NCBI GenBank assembly: GCA_913059105.1
Contig: CAJXRL010000128.1
Span: forward strand, 1 to 7,743
Direction of reading: 5' to 3'
DNA: 7,743 nucleotides
DNA from: an uncultured Flavobacteriales bacterium
GTDB taxonomy: Bacteria > Bacteroidota > Bacteroidia > Flavobacteriales_E > Vicingaceae
The notes below the pieces were generated by a model, which saw only the letters and a list, made by a program, of their open reading frames with translations, did not search any database and was not told the origin of the DNA. The position numbers and the translations under genes are program-made. Shown piece by piece: positions 1 through 6,516 of this stretch (position 1 is the first letter of the stretch; every line of letters begins with the position of its first letter).

Positions 1-46
1 AGATTTCTGCCTGTCTCGTGGGCTCGGAGATGTGTATAAGAGACAG
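1..46 (+). other. Illumina Nextera adapter (i7 side), artificial sequence
   Basis: This is library-construction sequence, not genome. Bases 1-4 (AGAT) match the end of the P7 primer, bases 5-12 (TTCTGCCT) match the Nextera N703 i7 index as written in the primer, and bases 13-46 match the Nextera read-2 transposase adapter without mismatch. Its last 19 bases (28-46) are the Tn5 mosaic end. Genomic sequence starts at about base 47. Read as coding, this stretch gives the peptide MGSEMCIRDR, a familiar adapter-derived contaminant in protein databases. Identification is from recognition of the published adapter sequence. Confidence 0.97.
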
Positions 47-47
47 G

Positions 48-1001
48 TATAAAAAGCATCCTTCTCAATTGAAATTTGTGTTAGTTGATCCTAAAAAAGT
101 GGAATTAACATTATTCAATAAAATTGAACGTCACTTTTTGGCAAAACTTCCTGATTCTGAAGATGCTATTATTACTGATAACCAAAAGGTAATTCACACA
201 TTGAATTCCCTTTGTATTGAAATGGACGAGCGTTACGAATTGCTAAAGAATGCATTTGTCAGAAACATTAAGGAGTACAATGCCAAGTTTGTTGCTCGAA
301 AATTAAATCCCGAAAACGGTCACAAGTATTTACCGTACATTGTTTTGGTTATTGATGAATTTGCTGATTTAATAATGACAGCAGGTAAAGAAGTAGAAAC
401 ACCAATTGCAAGATTGGCTCAGTTAGCTAGGGCAATTGGAATACATTTAATTATTGCAACTCAAAGACCTTCAACCAACATTATTACAGGTTCGATAAAA
501 GCAAATTTTCCTGCGCGAATTGCGTTTAGAGTAACAACGGGAATTGATTCTAGGACCATTTTAGATTCGGGCGGTGCAGAACAATTAATTGGTAGAGGAG
601 ATATGCTATTATCAACCGGAAGCGATTTAGTGCGTTTGCAATGTGCTTTTGTTGACACACCTGAAGTAGAAAAACTAACAGAATTTATTGGTAGCCAAAG
701 GGCTTATCCTGATGCATTCTTATTGCCAGAATATATAGATGAGAATGCCACGGCGATTGGAGATGTTGACAAATCAGATAGAGATGTTCTTTTTGAAGAT
801 GCTGCGAGGTTAATTGTACAACACCAGCAAGGGTCCGCTTCCTTATTGCAACGTAAATTAAAATTAGGATACAATAGAGCAGGAAGAATTGTAGATCAAT
901 TAGAGGCTGCAGGAATTATAGGACAGTTCGAAGGGAGTAAGGCTAGACAGGTTCTGATAACTGACGAAATGAGTTTGGAACAGTTATTGAATAACGAATA
1001 A
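48..1001 (+). CDS. ftsK: DNA translocase FtsK, C-terminal part (5' end cut by contig edge)
   Basis: FtsK is the septum-anchored, ATP-driven hexameric DNA pump that clears chromosome termini from the closing division septum and activates XerCD recombination at dif. About 318 residues are present, starting YKKHPSQLKF. They include the RecA-like motor core with DPKKVEL, Walker B (LVIDEFAD, bases about 342-368), the ATQRPS sensor motif (about 456-473), and the IGRGDML segment. A C-terminal winged-helix gamma domain follows (about 780-950, with QQGSASLLQRKLKLGYNRAG), which in the family reads the KOPS orientation sequences. The membrane segments, linker and Walker A are missing. In relatives Walker A lies only about 20 residues before the first residue seen here, so the loss is a contig-end effect. 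An apparent upstream start at base 18 is inside adapter sequence and is not real. The stop is TAA at 999-1001 and lolA follows directly, suggesting cotranscription. Confidence 0.96.
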   Translation, partial: YKKHPSQLKFVLVDPKKVELTLFNKIERHFLAKLPDSEDAIITDNQKVIHTLNSLCIEMDERYELLKNAFVRNIKEYNAKFVARKLNPENGHKYLPYIVLVIDEFADLIMTAGKEVETPIARLAQLARAIGIHLIIATQRPSTNIITGSIKANFPARIAFRVTTGIDSRTILDSGGAEQLIGRGDMLLSTGSDLVRLQCAFVDTPEVEKLTEFIGSQRAYPDAFLLPEYIDENATAIGDVDKSDRDVLFEDAARLIVQHQQGSASLLQRKLKLGYNRAGRIVDQLEAAGIIGQFEGSKARQVLITDEMSLEQLLNNE

Positions 1002-1014
1002 AAAACAGATGGTT

Positions 1015-1674
1015 ATGAAAGTGTTATTAAAGATTGGAATGGTGTTAAGCTTAATTTTAGCTACTGTTCAAGTATATGCCCAAGATGCTAAGGCTAAAGG
1101 CATATTGGACAAACTAAGTGCAAAAACAAAAACGTATACTAGTATGCGTGCCGATTTTGAGTATACCATGAAAAATGTTGCGGAAGACATCGAAGAAACT
1201 CAAACTGGATCACTGGTAACGCAAGGTGAAAAATACAATTTAGAGATAGCAGGTCAAAAAATAATTTCTGATGGCAAAACAGTTTGGACAGTTTTAGATG
1301 AAGCGGAAGAAGTTCAATTAAACAATGTGCCCGAGGAAGATGAAACTGAAGATTACATAAGTCCAACTAAAATTTTAACGCTATGGGAGAAAGGTTATAA
1401 ATACCAGTACGACAAGAGCACGACTGCAAATGGTGTTGCTGTTGATGTGATAAATCTGTTTCCTGAAAAGGCCGACGAACAAAGTTTTCATACCATTAAG
1501 ATCTATGTTAACAAGGAAAAAATGATTGTTAACCAAATAGACATAAAAGGAAAGGATGGAACTGACTTTGTATACTTCATTAAAAAATTCATAACTAATG
1601 AAAACATCGAAGCAAATACATTTGTGTTTTCAACAGCAGACAATCCTAGCTACGATGTTATTGATTTGAGATAA
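1015..1674 (+). CDS. lolA: LolA-family outer-membrane lipoprotein carrier protein
   Basis: LolA is the periplasmic chaperone that receives lipoproteins released by the LolCDE ABC transporter at the inner membrane and carries them to the outer membrane, shielding the acyl chains in an open beta-barrel. The protein has a clear Sec signal peptide, MKVLLKIGMV then a hydrophobic core, with probable cleavage after VQVYA at about residue 22. The mature part has the LolA pattern: an N-terminal helix (AKGILDKLSAKTKTYTSMRADF), then beta strands including the SDGKTVWTV hairpin, and a C-terminal KIYVNKEKMIVNQIDIKG strand pair. The length (219 aa) suits the family. I chose ATG 1015 because it gives a standard MK signal start; ATG 1009, two codons upstream, is equally possible. 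It begins 13 bp after the ftsK stop. The ftsK-lolA order is common in Bacteroidota. No Shine-Dalgarno sequence is visible, as is usual in this phylum. Confidence 0.88.
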   Translation: MKVLLKIGMVLSLILATVQVYAQDAKAKGILDKLSAKTKTYTSMRADFEYTMKNVAEDIEETQTGSLVTQGEKYNLEIAGQKIISDGKTVWTVLDEAEEVQLNNVPEEDETEDYISPTKILTLWEKGYKYQYDKSTTANGVAVDVINLFPEKADEQSFHTIKIYVNKEKMIVNQIDIKGKDGTDFVYFIKKFITNENIEANTFVFSTADNPSYDVIDLR

Positions 1675-1697
1675 GTTTTCGATATCTGTATTTTTTT
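1669..1697 (+). terminator. Weak candidate intrinsic terminator after lolA
   Basis: AGATA (1669-1673) and TATCT (1683-1687) can form a short stem with a 9-nt loop that overlaps the lolA stop codon. A run of seven T residues follows at 1691-1697. The position and T-run suit termination of ftsK-lolA before the converging minus-strand gene. The stem is only 5 bp and AT-rich, so this is a tentative call. Confidence 0.3.
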
Positions 1698-2202
1698 AAA
1701 GCCACCCAGCTGTAACGCCTTTAATTTTTTCCACATCCATCTTGATTAATTTATTCGTTTTTAAACTGTCTCCATCGATTGTAAAACTAACCGGTACAAA
1801 TGCTCCAGAACTATCATAATAGTATCCATTTAATTCGTTACCGGAAGCTAGTACGAAGTTAAACTTCACTTCTCCTACTTCCCAATATGGATTATCTGTT
1901 GAGCAAACGACACCAATATAATCGTGTCCTTTTTTATTGTTCTTGATTAATGCGATTACATACCTTCCGTCTGGACTTTTGTAAACTCCCTCTGCTTGTT
2001 TCGGATTTCCATTCTCCAAGTAATTGCAGAAATTAGGTAATTCAAAGTCTAAATGATGTGTTTTTAAAGGTGTAAGTATTTTAGATTTTAAAAAACTTGT
2101 TTTTACTGATTTAGTAGGCCCTACGCCTGTAGTAGCAAAGGATGTTTGAGTACTGCTGAAAGTAACTAATAATAATGCGATGTATAAGATTGAAGTTTTC
2201 AT
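1696..2202 (-). CDS. Small exported protein of unknown function
   Basis: I do not recognise a named family. The 168-aa product starts MKTSILYIALLLVTFSSTQ and has a typical Sec signal peptide with likely cleavage after TSFA (about residue 23), so it is probably periplasmic or secreted. There is no lipobox cysteine. The mature part has a roughly 45-residue leader and then a beta-rich block from about residue 68: EGVYKSPDGRYVIALIKN, then DYIGVVCSTDNPYW and EVGEVKFNFV. The Y-x-SPDGRY start and the following alternating strands resemble small beta-sandwich or lipocalin-like stand-alone domains in Bacteroidota exported proteins; that is inference from pattern only. The coding region is convergent with lolA, with stop codons 21 bp apart. 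Codon use and AT content match the neighbours. The upstream ATG at 2200-2202 is the only start that gives the complete signal peptide. Confidence 0.8.
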   Translation of the reverse strand: MKTSILYIALLLVTFSSTQTSFATTGVGPTKSVKTSFLKSKILTPLKTHHLDFELPNFCNYLENGNPKQAEGVYKSPDGRYVIALIKNNKKGHDYIGVVCSTDNPYWEVGEVKFNFVLASGNELNGYYYDSSGAFVPVSFTIDGDSLKTNKLIKMDVEKIKGVTAGWL

Positions 2203-2284
2203 GCTAATTGGGTTTTAACTGTTAGGGTAAATATATGAATACATAAGGTAGTTGGCATTGCATAGTAGTATAAGCGGAAAATTG

Positions 2285-2292
2285 CAAAAATA
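2285..2292 (-). promoter_or_regulatory. Possible -7 element for the small exported protein gene
   Basis: Read on the minus strand this is TATTTTTG, which fits the Bacteroidota -7 consensus TAnnTTTG. It would start transcription near 2278, giving a leader of about 75 nt for the exported-protein gene. No TTTG -33 element is seen at the right distance. Such octamers occur by chance several times in an AT-rich window of this size, so support is weak. Confidence 0.22.
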
Positions 2293-2332
2293 TAACTCAC
2301 TGATTTTGTACGTTTTGTTGAAAATCTATTTT

Positions 2333-2348
2333 TTATCCTTTTGGATAA
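2333..2348. repeat. Perfect 6-bp inverted repeat, 4-nt loop
   Basis: TTATCC (2333-2338) and GGATAA (2343-2348) flank TTTT. The repeat lies 131 bp upstream of the exported-protein gene and between it and the terminator of the guaA operon. There is no T-run on the outgoing side in either direction, so it does not look like a terminator; it could be an operator half-site pair or chance. Confidence 0.35.
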
Positions 2349-2415
2349 GTGGCAAATTGAATTGACAATTTTACCGCCTTTAATAGTAGGACGGCTGAGC
2401 TGCAATATTTGTTAC

Positions 2416-2446
2416 AAAAAAAAGCCAGGCCATCCTGCGCGGCTTT
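2416..2446 (-). terminator. Intrinsic terminator of the guaA-LysM operon
   Basis: On the minus strand, AAAGCC and GGCTTT form the outer stem (plus-strand arms 2421-2426 and 2441-2446). AGG (2427-2429) and CCT (2434-2436) extend it around a 4-nt loop, leaving a GCGC bulge. It is directly followed on the minus strand by a run of T residues (plus-strand A run 2416-2423). This GC-rich stem with eight T in an AT-rich gap is the best terminator in the window. It lies 187 bp past the stop of the LysM gene and separates that operon from the downstream exported-protein gene on the same strand. The reverse direction has a weaker T tract, so some bidirectional action is possible. Confidence 0.75.
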
Positions 2447-2632
2447 ATTATACAGATATGCTTGCTATTGAAAAGAGATCTTTACGGACACTCAACACAT
2501 TCAACCTCAATTATTATGCCTATACTATTTCTGACCAATGACAAGAACATTGGAAAGTTGCACATCATAAATACGTCCAAGATTCATTTGAGTTGAAAGA
2601 TTCTATTTCGAATCTTGGTAAGAAATTGTGAC
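2447..2632 (-). other. Structured 3' untranslated region of the guaA-LysM transcript
   Basis: If transcription from guaA-LysM ends at the terminator, this 186-bp non-coding stretch is its 3' UTR. It holds two further inverted-repeat systems. CCAATG (2535-2540) pairs with CATTGG (2548-2553) over a 7-nt loop. CCAAGATTC (2577-2585) pairs perfectly with GAATCTTGG (2610-2618), while an internal copy AAGATTC (2597-2603) can instead pair with GAATCTT (2610-2616). No convincing protein gene is seen on either strand. Whether the RNA folds this way, or yields a stable 3'-derived RNA, is unknown. Confidence 0.4.
2577..2618. repeat. Nested inverted and direct repeats (AAGATTC x2, GAATCTT x1)
   Basis: A perfect 9-bp inverted repeat, CCAAGATTC at 2577-2585 and GAATCTTGG at 2610-2618, encloses a second AAGATTC at 2597-2603. 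The right arm can pair with either left arm, giving a 9-bp stem with a 24-nt loop or a 7-bp stem with a 6-nt loop, which exclude each other. The element sits 15-56 nt past the stop codon of the LysM gene. No T-run follows, so it is not a standard terminator. Confidence 0.5.
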
Positions 2633-4456
2633 TTATTGAACCTTCACCAGCTTATAATCCTGGTAGCGTACAATGTAAAACGAATGGTTTTCGAAGCCGC
2701 TTTCAATTCCTGTTTTCACAAAATTAAACTTTCGGCTTAACCCTTGCATTTTCTCAGTAGGCAACATTAACTCAAAGTTTGTTCCGCTATTTTGTAACGA
2801 GCTTAAGTAGTATGATGCTACATCATAACCTAAATATGCAAATTGAGAAGGCACACACTTATAGGTTTCATTGAATGCTGCCATAAAATCCAAATTGCCT
2901 TCACTTTCCTTATCAATGAATTCCGATGCAATTAAATGTACATCCATATTATGTAAATATTCGATTTCAATATTTTCGAAATTTTGCCAATTCTCCAATC
3001 CAACTACTTTAAATTGATAATCTTCAACAATCATATTTAAAGAAGTAAGCAGTCGAGTAACAAATGACTGATCTGAACTTGGTGCAACTATGACGTTTAA
3101 TTCGTCTTTTTTCAATTTCGTTTTTATTGCATACAATTCTTTTGGGTCCCACAATACTTCTCGCAATGGTGACATTCTGGTAGTATCTTGATTCGCCTCG
3201 GCAGCCGTTTTGATTTGCTTCTTCACCAATTCCATTCGTTTGCGATCTTGAAACTTATCAGGGTAAACAATAATTAGATTACTAAACCGCAGTGAATCAT
3301 ATATATATTGACCCAAAAATCGAGTTTGAATTGGTTCACTAGTAGCAACTTTACTTACATAGCTATTCCCTAATAACACCTTATTGCTCAGCTTAACTGG
3401 TGAAACAATGTTGACTTTTTTGCTCTTTGCATAATCAGCTACTTGCAAAAAATTGCTTAAAAACAATGGTCCTACTATTAAATCTGAACCGTCTAATTTA
3501 TTAGAACTTATAATCCCTTTCACCGTGCTACTGTCTTTTCCTGTATCAAAGACTTGCAATTCAAGATTCAACCCTTTATCTGTCATTTCTTGAGTAGCCA
3601 ATTTAAAACCTTGGTAAAAATCGATCGCATATTGAGCTTTATTGAATAACTCTTTGTTCAATATCTGTGCTTGTTTGTATCCTACTGTGGTAGTCTGTTC
3701 CATTAAGTCCAAATAAAAAGGCAACAAAATTGATACTTTGTAAGAATTTTTAACCCCAGCACTATCAAACATTACATCTTCAATAGCCTGAAGAGCTACT
3801 TTTTTATAGTTCTTTAAAATCGGTACGTTAATCAAATCGCCTACTTTCAAACCGCCTACTAATCCATTATTCACCACATAAATGGAGTCAATACTAACAT
3901 TGAATAATTTGCTCAATGAATACAAAGTCTCTTTTAGCTCCACTTGGTGTGTTACGTAAGGGCTTGCTGAAGCAGGAACGACATATTCTTCATCCCCAGT
4001 TGCGCTCTTTATTTTTGCAACAGGTATTTTAATTTTTGTTCCCTTCTTTAGGCCATCTTCTAAACCAGGATTGGCTACAATAATGTCATTAATTTCTACA
4101 CTATATTCCTTGGCAATAGAATACAAGGTATTTTTTTTCTGAACTTCATGAATCAGAAAATTTCCATCAATATCTGGGGCTTCGGCTAAATCTCTTCGAG
4201 TAATCTTATTGAGAGGAATCATCAATCGATCTCCCAACGTTAATACGTCTGTTAATCGCGGATTGGCTTTTAGAATCTCTTCTCGCGGAATTGCATATTT
4301 TCGGCTAATCGCAAACAGAGTATTTCCAGTATCAACAATGTGGATGTAATATTCCTTACCTCCTATTTTATGAACTGTTAATTCTTCTTTCTCGGTTTCT
4401 TGAGCGAAACTTAAAAGCGAACAACTTACCAAAATAAAAGTCAATAAATACCTCAT
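2633..4456 (-). CDS. Exported protein with three LysM domains and a PBP1-like (periplasmic-binding fold) domain
   Basis: A 607-aa envelope protein. Residues 1-18 are a Sec signal peptide, likely cut after LLSFA. Cys12 sits in an LVSC context but is too close to the N-terminus for a convincing lipobox. Three LysM peptidoglycan-binding modules follow at about 37-82 (NTLFAISRKYAIPREEILKA), 101-146 (NTLYSIAKEYSV, ending TKIKIPV) and 168-213 (ETLYSLSKLFNVSIDSI, ending GDLINVPI). From about 239 to the end is an ABC-type type-1 periplasmic binding fold: VSILLPFYLDL, AIDFYQGFKLA (277-287), DLIVGPLF (325-332) and FAYLGYDVASYY near the C-terminus, the last shared with LivK-like proteins. Such LysM-plus-PBP1 proteins are known in Bacteroidota, but their ligand and role are not established. 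No membrane permease or ATPase is next to it, so transport is doubtful; sensing or wall anchoring is more likely. Its ATG starts one base after the guaA stop (TAA-T-ATG), indicating translational coupling. Confidence 0.9.
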   Translation of the reverse strand: MRYLLTFILVSCSLLSFAQETEKEELTVHKIGGKEYYIHIVDTGNTLFAISRKYAIPREEILKANPRLTDVLTLGDRLMIPLNKITRRDLAEAPDIDGNFLIHEVQKKNTLYSIAKEYSVEINDIIVANPGLEDGLKKGTKIKIPVAKIKSATGDEEYVVPASASPYVTHQVELKETLYSLSKLFNVSIDSIYVVNNGLVGGLKVGDLINVPILKNYKKVALQAIEDVMFDSAGVKNSYKVSILLPFYLDLMEQTTTVGYKQAQILNKELFNKAQYAIDFYQGFKLATQEMTDKGLNLELQVFDTGKDSSTVKGIISSNKLDGSDLIVGPLFLSNFLQVADYAKSKKVNIVSPVKLSNKVLLGNSYVSKVATSEPIQTRFLGQYIYDSLRFSNLIIVYPDKFQDRKRMELVKKQIKTAAEANQDTTRMSPLREVLWDPKELYAIKTKLKKDELNVIVAPSSDQSFVTRLLTSLNMIVEDYQFKVVGLENWQNFENIEIEYLHNMDVHLIASEFIDKESEGNLDFMAAFNETYKCVPSQFAYLGYDVASYYLSSLQNSGTNFELMLPTEKMQGLSRKFNFVKTGIESGFENHSFYIVRYQDYKLVKVQ

Positions 4457-4457
4457 A

Positions 4458-5990
4458 TTATTCCCATTCGATGGTTGCAGGTGGCTTACTACTAATGTCG
4501 TAAACTACACGGTTTACTCCTTTCACCTTGTTAATAATTTGATTCGAAATCTTAGCTAAAAACTCATACGGCAAGTGACTCCAATCTGCGGTCATTCCAT
4601 CTGTTGAGCTTACCGCACGCAACGCAACCGCTTGCTCATATGTTCTTTCATCGCCCATTACACCAACCGATTGAACTGGCAAAAGGATTGCTCCTGCTTG
4701 CCACACCTTATCATATAGACCGTCTGATTTCAAACCATTTATAAATATACTATCTACCTCTTGCAATATTTGTACCTTTTCTTCTGTGATGTCTCCAAGA
4801 ATACGGATTGCCAAACCAGGACCAGGAAAAGGATGACGCCCTAAAAGATCTTGACTCAAACCCAAAGAAGCTCCAACTCTTCTTACTTCGTCTTTAAATA
4901 GTAAACGCAACGGCTCTACCACTTTCAGTTTCATATAATCTGGTAACCCTCCTACATTGTGATGCGATTTTATGGTCGCGGAAGGACCTCCGGTTGCTGA
5001 AATAGATTCAATTACATCAGGATAGATAGTTCCTTGACCTAACCATTTAACGTCGGTTACGGCCTGTGCCTCATCATCGAATACTTCAATAAATACTCGA
5101 CCAATAGCTTTTCGTTTCCTTTCAGGATCAGACTCTCCTGCCAATGCCGAAATAAAACGGTCTTTCGAATCCACTCCTTTTATGTTCAATCCTAAATGCT
5201 TGTATTGATCTAAAACAGATTCGAATTCGTTTTTACGAAGCAGACCATTATCTACAAAAATGCAATACAAGTTTTTCCCAATCGCATTATGCAATAGCAT
5301 AGCCGCAACGGTGGAATCAACACCTCCGCTTAAACCAAGTACAACTTTATCATTTCCGATTTGCTTTTTTAAAGCTGCAATTGTAGTTTCTGCAAAAGCA
5401 TCAGGAGTCCACGATTGTTCGCAGGCGCAAACATCTACAATATAATTTCGCAGTAAATGCAAACCATCAGAGCTATGATACACTTCTGGGTGGAATTGAA
5501 TTCCAAAGATTGGCTCATTTTTCAATTGAAAAGCCGCCACTTTAACATCTTCTGTACTGGCAACCAAATTAAAATTATCAGGCACGGTGTTTATGGTATC
5601 TCCATGCGACATCCATACTTGAGAATTCATTGGAACCCCTTTCATCAAAACATTCGAATTTTCTACAAAATTCAAATGTGCTCTACCATATTCTCTTGTA
5701 TTTGAAGGAGCTACTTTACCCCCAAACGCATGCGACATGTATTGTGCCCCATAACAAATGCCCAACAACGGCATTTTACCTTTCACCAAATCAAAATCGA
5801 ATTGCGGTGCATTTTCATCGAGAACTGAAAACGGACTTCCTGAAAGAATTACTCCTTTAACTGATTCGTCAAATTCTGGTAACTTGTTGTACGGATGAAT
5901 TTCCGAATAAACATTCAACTCGCGCACTCTCCGCCCTATTAATTGGGTGTATTGAGAGCCAAAATCTATGATGATAATCTTCTCTTGCAT
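4458..5990 (-). CDS. guaA: GMP synthase (glutamine-hydrolysing)
   Basis: GuaA converts XMP to GMP using ATP and glutamine, the last step of de novo guanine nucleotide synthesis in the cytoplasm. The 510-aa protein is full length. The N-terminal class I glutamine amidotransferase carries the catalytic triad: Cys79 in GICYGAQ, and His167 and Glu169 in GIQFHPEVYHS. The ATP pyrophosphatase domain begins near residue 203 with the P-loop LGLSGGVDSTVAA (SGGVDS at 221-226). KSHHNVGGLP (341-350) and RHPFPGPGLAIR (385-396) are conserved, and the C-terminal dimerisation domain ends in SKPPATIEWE (501-510). I chose ATG 5990, giving MQEKIIIIDFGSQ, because family members begin just before IxxDFGSQ. An in-frame ATG at 6020 would add MLGNSFIFVA, which is atypical and would place the putative -7 element inside the coding region. 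The LysM/PBP1 gene follows after one base. Confidence 0.98.
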   Translation of the reverse strand: MQEKIIIIDFGSQYTQLIGRRVRELNVYSEIHPYNKLPEFDESVKGVILSGSPFSVLDENAPQFDFDLVKGKMPLLGICYGAQYMSHAFGGKVAPSNTREYGRAHLNFVENSNVLMKGVPMNSQVWMSHGDTINTVPDNFNLVASTEDVKVAAFQLKNEPIFGIQFHPEVYHSSDGLHLLRNYIVDVCACEQSWTPDAFAETTIAALKKQIGNDKVVLGLSGGVDSTVAAMLLHNAIGKNLYCIFVDNGLLRKNEFESVLDQYKHLGLNIKGVDSKDRFISALAGESDPERKRKAIGRVFIEVFDDEAQAVTDVKWLGQGTIYPDVIESISATGGPSATIKSHHNVGGLPDYMKLKVVEPLRLLFKDEVRRVGASLGLSQDLLGRHPFPGPGLAIRILGDITEEKVQILQEVDSIFINGLKSDGLYDKVWQAGAILLPVQSVGVMGDERTYEQAVALRAVSSTDGMTADWSHLPYEFLAKISNQIINKVKGVNRVVYDISSKPPATIEWE

Positions 5991-5995
5991 GGCGA

Positions 5996-6003
5996 CAAAG
6001 ATA
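5996..6003 (-). promoter_or_regulatory. Candidate -7 promoter element directly upstream of guaA
   Basis: The minus strand reads TATCTTTG, a full match to the Bacteroidota -7 consensus TAnnTTTG, ending 5 nt before the guaA ATG at 5990. Transcription would start at or next to the start codon, giving a leaderless or nearly leaderless mRNA. This also argues against the upstream start at 6020. No good TTTG -33 element is seen about 19 bp further upstream, which lowers confidence. Confidence 0.4.
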
Positions 6004-6020
6004 AAACTATTGCCCAGCAT

Positions 6021-6258
6021 TAGAAATAGAAAAGCCCAGAAATATCAACAGAATTTAACAGGCCTAATTTGTTGTTTCTACTTCAATTTATTTAGGTTCA
6101 AAAACAGGCGGTATAACTGTTGTTAAGGCTTATCAATTTGTGTAAAAGGGCAGACATTTAAAACGACTGCGGAGTAGCTAATATTAGATACATTTGAATA
6201 CGGTAATTTTCTTTCGCAAAGAAAACATGAAGTTCGAATGACAACCTTAAGCTAAAAA
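6021..6258. other. Non-coding stretch between guaA and the DUF2652 pseudogene
   Basis: No gene or recognisable gene remnant is seen on either strand. It contains a 10-bp palindrome CTAATATTAG (6178-6187), an octamer TACATTTG (6189-6196) that fits the plus-strand -7 consensus TAnnTTTG, and an 8-bp inverted repeat (6207-6225). The octamer lacks a -33 partner; if functional it would have served the pseudogene at 6259. I see no purine riboswitch core upstream of guaA. Confidence 0.4.
6207..6225. repeat. Perfect 8-bp inverted repeat with 3-nt spacer
   Basis: TTTTCTTT (6207-6214) and AAAGAAAA (6218-6225) flank CGC. The element lies about 34 bp before the start codon of the DUF2652 remnant and 217 bp upstream of guaA. 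It could be an operator or a leader hairpin. AT-only arms of this length can arise by chance in this DNA. Confidence 0.4.
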
Positions 6259-6500
6259 ATGCAACATTCATTACTATTGATACCGGATATATCAGGCTTT
6301 ACAAATTTTGTATAGATAACAGAAGTGGAACATAGTTTGCACGTAATTGCTGAATTGTTAGAAGTGTTGATAGTTTCAAACACTGAGAATATGCAACTTG
6401 CAGAAGTAAAAACATAGCAGTAAAGAATTTCTATGCAAATAGAAAAGCACACGAATCTTTTTTAGAACGCATTACAATTTTATATCAACTGGTTTATTAG
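6259..6500 (+). pseudogene. Decayed fragment of a DUF2652 (nucleotide-cyclase-like) protein gene
   Basis: From ATG 6259 the plus strand reads MQHSLLLIPDISGFTNFV, then TAG (6313-6315), then in the same frame ITEVEHSLHVIAELLEVLIV, then SNTENMQLAEV. This is the N-terminus of DUF2652 proteins as I know them: IPDISGFTxF, E-x-HS-x-HII-x-ELLE, then an AEIEGDA-x-x-FY motif. Here the EGD position is ruined: KT plus a second TAG (6415-6417), and a 1-nt frame change is needed to regain AVKNFYANRKAHESFLERI and a run to TAG 6498. So there are at least two nonsense or frameshift lesions in about 80 codons, and the remaining two-thirds or more of a normal gene is absent. The remnant ends where the M50-like gene begins. 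The DISGF motif resembles the DIxGFT metal-binding strand of class III nucleotide cyclases. Family assignment is from memory of the motif pattern. Confidence 0.75.
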
Positions 6501-6516
6501 AGCACCTCACAGAACT

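Noticed and set aside
2199..2405. Minus-strand 68-codon open frame overlapping the start of the exported-protein gene
   Set aside because: It lies mostly in the intergenic promoter region, has no recognisable motif, and overlaps the start of a better-supported gene by four bases in another frame.
2341..2541. Plus-strand 66-codon open frame from a TTG start
   Set aside because: It runs through the GC-rich terminator hairpin, has low-complexity composition and no recognisable motif or signal; it is best read as chance.
2525..2587. Minus-strand 20-codon frame, MNLGRIYDVQ to IGQK
   Set aside because: The peptide looks protein-like, but it is very short, sits within the inverted-repeat cluster and has no start signal or upstream continuation past a stop codon.
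2640..4450. ABC-transporter substrate-binding role for the LysM/PBP1 protein
   Set aside because: No permease or ATPase gene is adjacent, and the three LysM domains point to wall binding; similarity of fold alone does not support uptake.
5991..6020. N-terminal extension of GuaA (MLGNSFIFVA) from ATG 6020
   Set aside because: GuaA proteins begin just before IxxDFGSQ, and the extension covers a good -7 promoter match.
6252..6452. Minus-strand 66-codon cysteine-rich open frame
   Set aside because: It is antisense to the DUF2652 remnant, whose plus-strand translation gives a recognisable family pattern; the minus reading is a shadow.
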